Assembly: GCA_019914995.1 (NCBI GenBank)
Contig: CM034131.1
Location: 2,418,001 to 2,482,000 of the forward strand
Direction of reading: 5' to 3'
DNA from: Acanthochlamys bracteata
Lineage: Eukaryota; Streptophyta; Magnoliopsida; Pandanales; Velloziaceae
DNA length: 64,000 nucleotides
Part shown: piece by piece, positions 11,867 to 24,610 of the stretch
Layout of the letters: each line of letters opens with the position of its first letter
Position numbering within the stretch: position 1 is the stretch's first letter
The notes under the pieces: generated by a model
Databases searched by the model: none
What the model was told of the DNA's origin: nothing
What the model saw: the letters and a program-made list of their open reading frames with translations, nothing else
Position numbers and translations under genes: made by a program

Positions 11867-12829
11867 TCAGGAATCGAAAACCATTTCTGTACTCCCTAGT
11901 CTATCTTTCCCTATCAAAGACAACCTATCATGATAGACATCGACATAACCAAATGCATCCATGCCTGGAGGGGATTCTAAAGCAGCCTCAAGGACTCTAT
12001 GATGAACACCATAGGAATCAACTGAATACCCACCTTTGTGATCATGGCCAGCCAAGAAAGCCTTCACACACTTATACCTGTGAATCACATCCATCACCTC
12101 ATCGTAGTTCCATAGGAGTGCTTCAGGTGCAGCTGATTTAGGATCAACTGGAACGTGGCAACACACAACCACCTTTTGATCACGTTTAGAGCATTCTTCA
12201 AGGACATTCTCAAGCCAGATCAGCTGCTCCTTCCCAACACCCCCATTGAACATCAAGTACCTTTTTGCAAGGCCTTGCAGACCAAGTGGACTGTTCTTAT
12301 CAGCATTAGGATTCTTCTCCTGCAAGAATTTTATAGCAGCTAGTGTATTAGGATGATCTTTTGGCCAACCTATGGCACTAACATCATAGGCATCCAAGAC
12401 AATGAATCTGTATTCTGGACTTGGTGAGAAATCGTAGTATGCACGGTCGCCAAGAGATGGAATCTTGAATAACTCCAGTAATTTACTCCTTTGCAGGTTA
12501 TAAAGGCAATGGTTTCCAATGATATGGTAGATAGGACCGTTAAACTTATCAAACTCCTTGATAAGTTTTTCTACAGCTGTTAATGACTTCTCCTTAGGAC
12601 AGTAGCCATCGACTATATCCCCCAAGTTGATAGAGAACTGGAGATTATTATGATCATTCCAATCGATGACTGCCCTTTGCAAGATCTGGAAGCTGTGACG
12701 GTAGTATCTAGGGACCCCAAGAAAGGAACATCCATCAGGTATATCGGCATATTGTATATCAGTTATTACCCCAAAGGAAAACAGGGGCTTCTTTACATGA
12801 GAACTTGTGAGACCATTTGTGGAAGCCAT
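11867..12829 (-). CDS. Manganese-dependent ADP-ribose/CDP-alcohol diphosphatase-like metallophosphatase
   Basis: Predicted cytosolic calcineurin-type phosphoesterase that hydrolyses ADP-ribose, IDP-ribose, CDP-choline or CDP-glycerol in related enzymes. The whole 320-residue coding sequence lies in one exon. Metal-binding motifs are in the right order: GVITDIQYAD (about residue 22), LGDIVDG, IGNHCLYN, CCHVP and LAGHDHKGGY. GNHCLYN with GHDHxGGY is typical of the ADPRM subfamily. The open frame continues upstream, but a good acceptor (TTTGTGCAG|GTATTT, exon from 12857) precedes the MASTNG methionine, so translation should start at 12829. An upstream 5' UTR exon probably ends at 14087 with donor GCTG|GTGATA; joining it leaves no in-frame coding extension. 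Substrate preference is family knowledge. Confidence 0.93.
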   Translation of the reverse strand: MASTNGLTSSHVKKPLFSFGVITDIQYADIPDGCSFLGVPRYYRHSFQILQRAVIDWNDHNNLQFSINLGDIVDGYCPKEKSLTAVEKLIKEFDKFNGPIYHIIGNHCLYNLQRSKLLELFKIPSLGDRAYYDFSPSPEYRFIVLDAYDVSAIGWPKDHPNTLAAIKFLQEKNPNADKNSPLGLQGLAKRYLMFNGGVGKEQLIWLENVLEECSKRDQKVVVCCHVPVDPKSAAPEALLWNYDEVMDVIHRYKCVKAFLAGHDHKGGYSVDSYGVHHRVLEAALESPPGMDAFGYVDVYHDRLSLIGKDRLGSTEMVFDS

Positions 12830-12857
12830 GCTGCAAAGGCTTGAAGGATCAAAATAC

Positions 12858-14086
12858 CTGCACAAATTAGAAGGTCGAAGAACTTTATTTGTACGGTTAG
12901 GTGATCAAACAAAGTACTTTAAGTTGCTTGAGTTTTTCACCAAAATGTATTGAAGAAAGTAAAATGTCAGAATTCTCGCATTTTAGATAAAAACATAGGT
13001 CATCTTTAGCAGACTAGGAATCTGAATTTCCTTTATTGACAAAAGAAATTATACAACAAACATAAGACGCTTTCTTTAATGGAGTTCTTCATCCATCCCA
13101 AACAAAGGTGTGTATTCTGACGCATAATGAATCTTATCATATGCATTTGACAGTCCACTAACAAAGAAATACATCAACAGAAATTAATAAACAACATCTA
13201 CCAAAACATTTACACTAGCACATTTCATATCAGTAGAAGAGCATATGCTGCATATAGTTCTATAAAGAGCATAATCATTGTGATATTAGAGAAATTAGGA
13301 AGATGATAATGATAGACCAGGTTTGGATTCCAGAGAATGACTGAGTAAATGTAAACTCTGTGGTCGTATCAATGGAAGTAGGAATATAACTTAGATCACA
13401 TGGTCACCAGTTCATCAGTCTGTCATAGCGTGCAAAATCAGATACAGAACTGCCCTTAAAGTGAGGTGAGCTCTCCCTATATGGTTGGTTCATTGTGTAT
13501 AAGTTCCGATTGTGGGAGCATACGTTCCCTTTTGTATCCATATCCAAGGTGTTGCCTTAGACTCTTACTGTTCCTTAAGATTACTGCCACACTTGTAGGA
13601 TTCATGATGAACCTCCTTAACTATTTATTAATCAAGAGGCAAGGTTGCGCAACAAGCTCCAAACTGATGGGAGTTGTTCTAATATGTCACTCTTTGATAG
13701 TACAAAACATAGCTAATTTTATTTGTGTGGGGAATAGCTCTCATGTTTAGCTTGAGGGTAATAATGAAATCTAGGTACATTTTCTCCTAACCACATTCTG
13801 CATTAGAACTCATAAACTAGTACATCACGACAGTTAAAAATCCAAAGATACAATGGCATCTCAGGCTAATTGTTAGTGATGTACATAACTAATATAGTAA
13901 GGCCAATACCTAAGAGCTACAACTACACAGTTTCCTCGCTCCGATATTTAAGTTTCAACTTAAAATTAAGTCATATCCATAACCTTGTCAGTTTTCACCA
14001 AAAAAAAAAATCTCCCAAAGAACGAAGTAAACAACAGAGGAATACAAATCTAAAATGCAATTGAATAGTCAGGTAAAGAGTATCAC
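12858..14086 (-). other. Inferred 5' UTR intron of the ADPRM-like gene
   Basis: A donor-like CTG|GTGATACTC at 14087/14086 and an acceptor TTGTGCAG at 12858 bracket 1.2 kb without a convincing coding exon. The proposed first exon (from about 14320 down to 14087) is GC-richer than its surroundings and contains a GATC-repeat run (GGAATCGATCGATCGATATC), as plant 5' UTR exons often do. cDNA would be needed to prove it. Confidence 0.5.
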
Positions 14087-14339
14087 CAGCTTTTGATATC
14101 GATCGATCGATTCCAGAGATAAAAGAAGAGAAAGAGAGCAACACAGCGATCGACTCCTCTCCAGTTGCTGCTGCTCCTGCTGGTGGTCGATCTCCCTTGG
14201 ATTCCCTCTTTACCTTCTCTCTCTTCTTGTCGTTAGAGTTGGCGTTGCTATTAAACTTGAAATTAAAGAAAAGATTCGGAGAATTTATTAACCAGATCCG
14301 CGACTGCGTACCTATAATCAATTCTAATAATCTAAATCT

Positions 14340-15874
14340 GTTTATGTCTTAGATACTGTTTAATTTTATTCACAAAACCTAGTTGATAGCTTTCCTGACT
14401 ATCTAACACGTGTATACCTTACAACATTATAGTAAGTTACATGTTTGAAATTGCTTATCAATACCAATAAATTTTTTTTTTCGCTTCAAAAAAATTATAC
14501 ATAAATTTTTAAATATTTTTTAAAAATTTGAAAAATATCTATAAAATATAACTTATGATAATTATATATATAATTTTTATAGTTTAAAAAAATTTATTAA
14601 TAATATATCTAAAAACTTTTTTTAAAAAATTTACTTTTTAATAAGTACTCCACAAATCTCTTAAAACTTTAGCAATAACTCTAAAGGTGCCGTCAATTTT
14701 GATAATCCGCTTACAAAGTTTTGATAAAACAGTTCAAAATTTAATTAAAATAATATCTATATATATAAAGGTTATATCATATATAACTTTTATATTTTAA
14801 AGATTCTTAATAAATATTATTAAAATTTATTAAAAAAATATTAAGAGATAAAATTACCTAAAAGATTTACCAACGGTAATTTAATTATGTAGTAAGATAC
14901 ATCTTATATTATATTGCTTAAACTCTTAACGTGTGGATGGATCTTTTTACCATATCCTAAAACTTCCAATAGAGTTTATAAATTTGTAATGTAGAAAATT
15001 ATATTTCTTAAGAATTTTGTATATATGTACGTTTATATGAAAGCTTTGGCATAATAAAAAAGCTTTTCTTTGAAGTTCTATAGAATGTAAGTTTAGTTAT
15101 TTTAAGATTTTAAACTTTTTTTTTCCCCTAATTTGTAACCATGTATGACACGTGTTGCTGGACCCAAATGCAATGTGCGACTCTATGTTGTTCGCGCCGG
15201 AGGCACGGTCTCACTAGTCATACTATGATCTTAGAAATAAATTTTTTTATTAGAATTTAAATTAAAATATCTTAATAAGATGCCATTATTTTTAACGGTT
15301 GGGTTACAATATATTCATAATTTTTAACAAAAATACATTATTAGTTAAAATTATGCAACCTTTTGCAATAGAATAAAGATACGTTTAACATAACTTTGCA
15401 GAAAAATATTTTGTACTTTTTAAAATAAAAAATAAAATTTATTTTTTTAAAATATAATAAAAATATTTTTTATTTTAATAAAAATAATTTTATAAGTATT
15501 TTTAAACAACTCCTAAATTCTACTATATTTGAGCTTTTATTAGTAATAATATTAACCTAAATATATAGACAAATATGAATAGCATTTTTTAAATCAATAA
15601 TTGTTTAAATTTTTTCAAACGCATTTAGAATTGTTCGGTAAGATTGAATAAAAATTAATTTTGAGTATTAAAAAAAAGTTTAACTTACTACTAAAGAATG
15701 AAGGTTGTATTTTAATTTTTTTCATCCAAACTTGACTAAAAACATAAATTTTAGTAAAGTGGCCTTAAAACATAAATTTGAGTTGGATGTGACTTATTTA
15801 ATGAAGTAATCCAAAAAAATCTCACCTTTGTTACCTTCTTCTTCTCCGCCGGCGCTCATCTCCGTCCGAGAAAG
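14340..15874. other. Intergenic AT-rich region between the ADPRM-like gene and SURF2
   Basis: These two genes are divergent, so this 1.5 kb holds both upstream regions. It is filled with A/T-rich repeat-like stretches (about 14470-14660 and 15375-15510). The second has inverted ends, CGTTTAACATAACTTT and (reverse strand) TGTTTAAAAATACTTA, suggesting another family-1 relic. No gene is visible. Confidence 0.5.
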
Positions 15875-18800
15875 ATGGAGGAATCGAAGGGTGAGAAAGA
15901 GAGAGAAGGAAAGTTTCTGTTGGGTTGTCCCAAGTTTGAAGACTTGGGCGGCGGGAGATTGCGTTGTGTTGAGACGGGTCACGAGTTGCCGGAGCGAGAG
16001 AAGGAGACATACTCGAGAAGCAAAGCTTGTAGGGTCGCTCTAATTGATGTTGCTGTTTCTAAAAGAAAGCCGCCGCTTAATCTATTCAAGCCACATCCTG
16101 AATTCAGGTTAGTGCTATCTTCGTCTGTGGCATTTTGTCAAACAGATGGTAGGCTTTTGTTTTTAGTCGAAGTAGTAGTGCTGCTAGTCATCTGCCACCA
16201 TTATTACTCTAAAAACTAGTTCATTTGTTTGAGAGAGTTTGTCCAAAGAAGTTGTACTTTGTAGTATTAGTTAATCCGTCAATTCTGTTGCATTGACAAA
16301 CTAAAAGATCTGTTTGTTCAACACTTCTCAACCGAAATTGCGGCCATCCACTATACTTGTGTTCGGGTTGAGAGGCAAACACCATCACATTGGCAATTAA
16401 AATATCAAGAACAACAATTCATAAGACATTATACATGTTTTGAGGTTTGAGAGGCAAAGATCACACGGCCCAATCACCCGGCATCTCCTTTTTCCAAAAT
16501 CTAATTAGAATTAGTCCTTCAAATGAGGATGCATAATCCAACAAACTCTCCTGCCGACACATTTAGAAGGCCCTCGCACCATTGTTGTAGGAAAGGATCT
16601 TGTAAGTCGAAACAACTTGTTCTTCAAGACATTCCTAACTCAATGGTATCTTACGTTGATATGTTTTGGACCTGCAATGGAATGTGGGATTCTTGTAAAG
16701 ATGAATTCACTTTCCCTGTCACAAAATAAGATATGCTTCTCTTGTGCTAAACCCACCTCTGTATGTTATGCTCCATGAAGGGAGCAGCAGAAAATCACGC
16801 TGAAAACTAGAACGTGCAAACTACAGAGTTAAGCTAAAGCAGAGATGATTTGGTACTAACTGTATTTGCTGTTTTCTTATTCTTGCGCAAAGAGGGTTCT
16901 ATTGCTTCCATTTGGTCATGCAGGCCTCTCAAAACACCAACAAAAACTTGTTCTCTCTCCAAATATTTTGACAAAGACTACCTTTGGAGATTTGATTAGT
17001 TTAGATGAAAACATCAAATTATTTCTGTTGAGATAGTTCTTTCTGTTTCTTATATGTCAGATCTTGATCTTGTTTACTTCTGTGTTTTATTTTTCTGTTT
17101 GACTAAATAGATCAAAGTTAGTATGTGAGCTTACTGGGGACACTGTCAATAAGTCTGAGGAGCACATATGGAAGCATATCAGCGGGAAAAGGTTCCAGAA
17201 TAAGTTGGGTATGCCTCCCTTAACATCTGGCTGTTGCCTACGTCGCTTGAGTAATATGGTATGTTTTTGGGCCTTGTTGAATGTGTAGAATAGGAATGTC
17301 AAAAAAGAACAGGAGGTTAATGCTTTTGGAACCCTTTGTTATTCTGCCTTGTTTTATTTTGTGAGGATCAACATACATTTGTCGTGGATAACATAGGCTC
17401 ATGGTATGCATTTGGAGTATTCTATTTTACCAGTTCTTTCATGCATTGGGTCTGTGATTACTGGGTTGCATGTTTGTAGAAAGGTAAATAGTGTTCTTCA
17501 AGTTTCACAGCTTTAAGTTTCCTAAACATAAGCAGATTATTCTCTTTTTCTTGTGCTAGTGATTCTTTTTATTGTTACAACAATGCTAAGTTTTTAGAAT
17601 GGTGCTTTTGCTTGTGTACTTGTACTACTTGTTTTCTTCTTTGTTGAAGCGAATGTCGAAACACTGATAAGAAAAATTTTTGCCTGAACTTTATTCTTGC
17701 CCATTTTCCTTTATTTAGTGTGACTTTTTTTTAACTACTTGGTCAGATACCATAAAAATCGCTTATTTGTTAGTGTTCGATCAAGTATAGTGTTTACAAT
17801 AGAGCACAATGCTGTGAAAATATCCATGTAGCCGACGTTACTTAGTGGGGTAAAGCTTATTTGTTGTTGTTGTTGGTGTGCATGTTTTTATTTTTAGTCC
17901 TTAGTTTGTCTAAAGTTTAGAGAATCAATTTCTTACCAATTTTTGGAATTTTTCTTTCACCTTTGCTGGTGCACAGTATTTCTGTATCTTGTTTCCAAAA
18001 GTCTCACATGTATGCAAATCCTCAACTTCTTTGTCCTGCTTTCAGTCATTTATTTTCATAGTTTCAATTCACGTATTCTTGTGAAGTATGAGCTTTTAAT
18101 ATTTTCATTCATTTTTGTGGTTTTCTTGCTTTCACATCTTTTATTAAATAATTCTAAAGGTTGGAAGTTAAAGGCTCATATTCCTATAAGTGATTTATTA
18201 TGCTTTTTGTTTAATGTTCACTTTTTTCTTTCGCTAGCCTAAGTTTCCTTTTGTTAATCAATATTTGATTGATTTCCTGACCAATTATACTAATTTTTTT
18301 ACTTATCTTTCTTTTGCAAAAGTAGGAATTGTCAACTAAAGCCACCATTTTGGTAACCAACCAAATATGTTTGTTGCTATTAAATCTGACAGATTAAGAT
18401 CTATATCTTTACTTAATGTTAGTCATCCTGCTAAAACCTCGATCTCAACAGAACAAAAGGAAGCAGAAAAGGTAGCATCTCCCAGAAAAGCAGAGAAGGA
18501 TGCAAAGATGTCCAACAAGAAACCAAGAAAAATAGTGGCTGTCAAGGATAGGAAGAAAGATAGTAGTGAGATTGCTCATCAGCCAAGGGAACCAGTAGCA
18601 GAGAGCAGCGACTCAGATGAGCCTGACTTTTGGGGTCCTCCTGTGGGTGATCGTTGGGACAATGACAATGGAAAGGACCGCTGGGGATCGTCCACAAGCT
18701 CAGGTCATGAAACAGATGAAGATTCTGGGTTAGGTAACTTAACAAGAGTTTATTATCTTTAGTCGATTATGTTTTAATTGTTATTTTGGTCTGACATGAT

Positions 18801-21800
18801 TAATGAATAATGGGCTTAGGTAGGGCCTTCTTTAAGATGAAACTAGAACAACCTTTTATAAGCCAGAGGCTTGTAGCTCTACTAAACAAGCCAAAAGGAA
18901 GTTTTCTACATTATTACCATTAACTTCATGTCATTATTGTACATGTAATTGATTTGCTAGTCTAGGAGGTTATTTGAGAACCTTTATGTCCATTATTTGT
19001 CTTGTAATCGTTTGTCATAATAACATGTCTATTATACAAGTAGAATTTTGTAATTACCCAACATCTTACTTCTTTGTTGTGCCAATGCCATCCTTCCAGT
19101 TTGCTGTTATTCTACCCTTTGAAGCACAAACATGAAATGCCATACACAGGAATGTGTGTAATTCTTAGGACAAGACATGGCTAAGATAGCAGAAATACAA
19201 TTATTTATTACAGACATGTATGATAGGATAACATAAACTTTAGAAATTCAAACAAATATATTCCTTTTGTCTAACATTGTCATACTCTTCCCATCAGATG
19301 CTTTGGTCTTTACTTCCTTCAGGTTTGGTTCTTATCCTACCCTTCCAAGCATGAGCATGAACATACGAACACAACAATATATGTTATTTTAAAGACATGA
19401 CGTAGTTAGGACGCAACAATGTAGTACTTAGATATTCAAAAGGATGTGTATGTGGTTTTGATTTTTGTTCAGATATATTGCTAGGCGCATATGTGGGACG
19501 CGCCAGATAATTTTTAGAATGTGAGATACACTTGCCACTAAGATTCCCAGCATAGTAGATAAGAAAAAAGATTCCTCACCATTAAAGATCTCAATTTAGT
19601 AGATAAAACTAAAAGGAAGACTTCAAAATGAAAGACTCTACAAAAGATAGTTTCATTTAGATAATCAAAAGTATCTTACAAAAGATAGATAGAATAAATG
19701 ACATGGACATACCCTATCTTCTTTTAATTCAAAATACTTAAATTTGTATCAATTCAAATGGAAACTTCTATATTAGCAAAATTTCCAAAATATAAAGAAA
19801 ATTAGGAGCATGAACCCAAGAGAGTAATAACTCATGCAAGTATGTGAACACTTTTTCAAGATGACAACTATTTCATCCTTGCATTTAATAAAACTTAACT
19901 TCATGCAATAATGATAACTATCCTAATATACAAAGTCCACACTTCTTTCTTGGACTTGGAGAGGTTCGATTCATGAACCGCACCCCACATCAGCTTCGGG
20001 TTTAGCATTGGCTTTATTCTTCTCCGGTTTGGAAGAACATAATTTCATGTGCGCCAAATAATGACTTATAATTTACTATTCCTATCAGTTGGATAGTTTT
20101 TAGAATGCTATGTAACTCGATAACTTTCTCAAAAGTATAGATCCGTAGCATTAGAAGTATCAAGGATCTTTGAACAAGGGATGAAATGCGCCATTTTAAG
20201 AAGTAATCCATACTAGAATTCATAGCTCATTGAGTGCAGGGAAGTCCTAAAAATGATGTCTACACTTATATATTTTTAAGGTTTTGCTAGCACAGTAAAG
20301 GAGTATACAAGCCCATGTGAGAATGTCTCTTGGCAATTTGATAATACCTATATTGATTAGTAGATTGAGATTTATCTTGATATATAGACTAACAAAACAA
20401 ATTTTCTTGAATAAGATCAAACTCTTATCTCTCACACGGTGACTGACAAGTCCACCATCATTGTGAGCCTTTTCACAATGGATAGCCGAAGAGAGTATTC
20501 GGGAATACAAAAATTGAAAAAAAAAAGACATTAAATGATAAGAATGTTGCACGAAAGTCGTGAACATATACAGTCCAAATGTCACCAAAATAGGGATAAT
20601 TGTTGTACAATTACTTATCAAAAGCTCAATAGAATGAGCTTGCATAGAGTTGAGAAAAGGAGTGCGTTCAGCTTAAGGCACCAACCACTTAATTAAGAGA
20701 ACTCACCTTATGCTTGATATTGAAAGAGAAGCCTAAAATAAACTCCTCTCACTTGGCATGCTTATGATTAAGTTTATGTTAGCCATCAATGAGAGCCTCA
20801 TGATTGAGTAAAGGATGAACTCCTTGGAGATAAGGTAATGCCACAATGATTTAAAAAACCGAACAAAATCGGATAGGAGATAGCAAGACCACGAAAGCTC
20901 TGAACAGCATGAAGAGTTCTTAGTGTGAGCCAAGAAGTAATAGCTTCAACATTCGTAAGTTCAACCTTAATACCATCGTCAAGACAATGTAGCCTATAAA
21001 GATAATTATTTGTCATAAACTCACATTTCTTCAAGTTAGCATAAAGTTTCTCCTCCCTATGGATTTGAAACACTTGGTGAATATGATCTATATGCTCCTC
21101 TATAGTCCTATTAAAAATAAGAACGTCATTAAAGTTTCTCCTCTGTGGAGATAGTTATTAGGTAAAAATTTGTTGTTGATTCTTTCTAATTTTTTTCTCA
21201 AGTATGGTTCGCGACTTGTCTTGGGGCTTTTGTGATATTGGGTTGCTTTTGGCCACTAGAAACATGTTTCTTAAAATTGAAGCTACTAGTTTTACCTTCT
21301 TCTCATCTGAAACCTTTTCATAATAAAAAATTTCTCACTAACGTTGAGCTAATCTACGGAGGTGTTCATGTGAATTTTGACTTACGAACTCCGATGTCCA
21401 CCTTAATGTCTTTCTACGAGTACCCTCCAAAGGCCCTCTAGAGAATCAGCTATCGCAAGCTGTGTAAGACTCATTCTAAGGCCTTTTTTTGAGTGTTTAA
21501 CCGGCCGATTAGACCTTGGTCATTCCGATAGCTAAATATAAGAGAAGCTCATCGTATGTGTCGTTGTTGCCGTTGGAATGACAGTGAGTCCTACTCACTT
21601 GATGTCTCAGCAAGACCACAAGTTGAGAAAGATCACATCATCTTCCTCTTGAGAAGAGTCTCCTGAAGTACAACTATATTTTTGTCTCTCGTGATCATCC
21701 ATCTCTATTATAACAGCTAAGATTTATTGCTTTCACGTTTTTCAATTAGGATTGTCGAAGAGTCTATAAATTTGTGGATTTTATAAACTATATAAATAAC

Positions 21801-23794
21801 TTGAAATCATTACATATATACTTAGAAAGTTATTACAAACAAACTCATTCAAATTTAATTGTAAAAGGCATATTTTCATTTAAACTATTCATATGATTAT
21901 GCTTAGGTTAATCGTGCAATCTTTTGAAAAGAAAATTTTAATATTAGGGAAAAATACTCGTATGCAGCATACATATAATTTCATAAGATTACAGCTATTT
22001 ATACTCTTAAAAATGTCCAAAACATTGAAAGATTAGAAAAAATAAAGGACAAAAAGAAGTAAAGTTGAACTTAATGAATTATCAAAAGTCTTTTCTAGAG
22101 ATTAGAAATGTTAATAAGAGTAACCTTAGCTTTTCTAGCGGAGAATAGATATAGAGTTGAATTTGATTAATCAAAACCTCAAGATAAATGTTGAAACATA
22201 TGCTTAATTGTTAAACTATCATGACTTGAAGTTAAGAAAAGCTGTTTGATTTCACACAATTTTATGATCCGAGTTTATGAGTATACATCCGAGTTTACGA
22301 TCCTACCTTGATCTAATAGTGGATTTCGTTTGAATTAACAAGTTTTTAGGTGCAAAATTGTTAAGTTGCATGATTGTTTTACTAGTTGAAGCGTGATTTG
22401 ACAATTAGATTATGACCAAAATTTATGGTCATGATTGGCGTTGATTTGGACTAAACTTAACTCAACAACAAATCTAAGAATGTGGAATTTTAACATAGTC
22501 TCTCCCTAAATCTTTAAGTTGAGAATTTGTAGCATTTCATACATATCAAACTAATATCAAATCCCTTATATTTTAACATATTTCACACTAAGTTCCAAAT
22601 AAACAACCAGCTAATCAAACAAAATAACTTCTTAGTATAGATGACCCGCACAACCTAACATGCATTATATAAAAAAAAATGAAAAAAGGTTACCGGTCAC
22701 TAAAACTCTTATAACATAAAATGTTCTCCACTCTTCAAAGGAGGTAAAACCTCCCGCGTAATTATCATTGTCTGATATAAGTCAAATTTCTATCAATCTA
22801 TGAAAAAACCAAGGGTAAATTTGGGCTCCTAAGGTGGAGATTTCAAGCTTTGCAGACTGTTATTGTTGATAAAATCTAGAAAAAGAGAAAGTGTTTGCTA
22901 ATTAAGAAGTTCAACCCATCACTCTAAGTTTCTGTAGGTTTTACTCTTTTTTGGCTAATAAGAAGCAACTTACAATAAAATCAAAGATAACTTGGTGAAG
23001 AGATAGATAATTGCACTACCAAGAACGAGTGATGAGTAATCAAGGGATTTATTTGCTGAAGATCTAACTTTCGTTGTTGGGCCAATTATAACAAGTATTT
23101 CCCTATATATTGGTGTGGATTAAAAATTTTGATAGACTACTGGATCCACCTATGTAGATGCAGCTAATAAATAAAATCCTACGCTATGAAGGGTTAAAAC
23201 TAGTGAATGAAGAGTTTTGGATTTATTTTGTTGTATCAGCTGTTTGATCTTTTTGCACTTTGCGAAGCAAGTTTGATTGTAGAAACCTCATTTTAGTTTT
23301 GTTGATCCTCCTAGTATCATTTTAACACTTAGTTTATAACAAACTTTCTACTAGCAAATTAGACTCATGTAAACTATTTGCACATCTCATGCTATGAATA
23401 GATGACGCAGCAGTTTTGATAACTGATTATTAGTTAACTTTAATCGTTCACTACTAACTACAAGTTCCTGGCTCTTCTTTGGAGACTGTTCTCAAAAATA
23501 TTGATATATGAATACCTTATTTGTCACTGTACTTTGTCAATACTGCATATTCTATAAATTTTCACATCTTGATATTTACTTTGTATTCAGATAAAGCTGA
23601 CCAAAAGGGTGATTCAGATCCTGCGGAAATCTCTGCAAGGTCTGCAAAAGTAAGCTCATTTTTCAGAAAACAGTGACGGATCAATCTTTTGAACTTGTTT
23701 TTCTTCTTTAATCAGCAGGACAAAACGAATGTCAATAGCTGTTGGCCCCAGCAGCTTTGCTTCCAGAAAAAAGAAGGCTAAGAATAATTTATAG
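15875..23794 (+). CDS. SURF2: Surfeit locus protein 2 (SURF2)-like protein
   Basis: Conserved eukaryotic protein of poorly defined function; the vertebrate protein is nucleolar. Five exons: 15875-16107, 17111-17208, 18452-18733, 23591-23639 and 23719-23794, giving 245 residues. Exon 1 carries KFLLGCPKFEDL, RLRCVETGHELP and KACRVALIDVAV. Exon 2 carries KLVCELTGDTVNKSEEHIWKH and KRFQNKL, the family core. Exon 3 is charged and low-complexity (SPRKAEKDAK, SSDSDEPDFWGPP, HETDEDSG). The end reads RTKRMSIAVGPSSFASRKKK, a conserved basic tail. The frame requires the donor GCAAG|GTCTGC after exon 4; a stronger-looking donor AAAA|GTAAGC 10 nt downstream would break the tail. The last acceptor is a CAGCAG tandem. 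Intron 3 is 4.9 kb and holds a decayed retroelement. Confidence 0.92.
19930..21180 (-). mobile_element. Decayed Ty3/gypsy retrotransposon pol fragment in SURF2 intron 3
   Basis: Read on the minus strand, several frames give Ty3/gypsy pol pieces in the correct order. First comes a reverse transcriptase end: NDVLIFNRTIEEHIDHI, then FQIHREEKLYANLKKCEFMT, DGIKVE and RSFxGLA-like (21120-20860). Next is an RNase H/tether stretch, HKLNHKHAKWEEFI and VxxALS (about 20780-20690). Then an H2C2-region-like CIPEYSLR (about 20500), and an integrase core piece resembling KMAHFI..FREV..LH..TDRNSK (20200-20050). Stops and frameshifts are frequent, so it cannot be active. I found no LTRs; 21200-21700 is GC-richer and may be more of the element but I could not assign it. 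It is antisense to SURF2. Confidence 0.85.
21700..23590 (+). other. Remainder of SURF2 intron 3
   Basis: AT-rich intronic sequence between the retroelement remnant and exon 4. No coding similarity or structured repeat is recognisable; the intron ends at TTGTATTCAG before 23591. Confidence 0.5.
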
Positions 23795-24389
23795 TGACCC
23801 CAACGTTAGCTGATTATCTAAATTGGCACTCCAAACGTAAGGAGCAATAAATGACCACATGAAGGAAACATTGTGCATCCTTAAATCGATTGATTATGTT
23901 GCGAGACTCGGAAATCATACAGCACCTGCATTGTATGATTATACCACTACAAGAGAGAAATTGATCACGCTGCAGCCATAATACCGTCTCTGATGATCTT
24001 TGCTGTACTCAGCAGGTTGCTACAATTGCTTTAAAATTATGGAAGCTGGTTCTCAATGTTGGTGATATCTATTTTAGTTGATCTGCTCGTTGAGTATTAC
24101 TTGGATATCTCATTGAGAGTTTCTGTTTTTGCAAAGATGAAAATTTCAAATGATCGTGTATTGTAACTTTGTGTAGTTTGTGGATGTAACAAAGATATGG
24201 GTGATTTAATGTGATGTTCCAGCAGATCAGATGTGTAGGAGTAGTTTCATGAAGAATCAGTTCCCTCGTCTCAGTTAGTGCTTTACTTTTTTATTACCGT
24301 TTGCAGTCTGATTACATCGAGTTTTCATTGCAAATACAGTGAGGCATCTGAAAAAGTCATATTCTATTGATGTGGACGATCCTTCACGT
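23795..24389 (+). other. SURF2 3' UTR and flank
   Basis: About 0.6 kb of unique, moderately AT-rich sequence following the SURF2 stop. It probably includes the 3' UTR. No separate gene is seen. Confidence 0.45.
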
Positions 24390-24610
24390 ATGCACATTTT
24401 TTTAAGTAATATTTTATTTTATTTTATATTTTTAATAAATAATTTATAATATTTATAAAATTTATTTTAAAAATTTAAAAATAAAAAAATATAACTTTAT
24501 AAGATTTGTTATTTTTTATTTTGCTGTTTTAGATAAAAAGTAAAGTTTATTTTTAAAATATTTTATTTAAAAAAGTTATTTTTATAAACATCCAAATGTC
24601 CCTTATAGCG
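24390..24610. repeat. AT-rich family-1-like repeat
   Basis: The interior TATTTTTAATAAATAATTTA and a closing ACATCCAAATGTCCCTTA resemble family-1 MITE interiors and flanks. Terminal inverted repeats are not clear, so this is probably a degraded copy. Confidence 0.4.

Noticed and set aside
12830..12865. Upstream extension (CRYFDPSSLCS) of the ADPRM-like protein
   Set aside because: It begins at a non-ATG codon, and an acceptor at 12858/12857 places most of it in a 5' UTR exon before the first ATG.
13995..14321. 108-residue minus-strand frame as a coding first exon of the ADPRM-like gene
   Set aside because: Splicing its donor to the 12857 acceptor puts the downstream sequence out of frame, so it is better explained as 5' UTR.
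17943..18242. 99-residue hydrophobic open frame in SURF2 intron 2
   Set aside because: T-rich intron sequence translates as a hydrophobic run; no splice sites or conservation, and SURF2 phases close without it.
19955..19990. GAGGTTCGATTCATGAACC resembling a tRNA T-arm
   Set aside because: No acceptor stem, D-arm or anticodon arm can be paired around it; it lies in the retroelement remnant.
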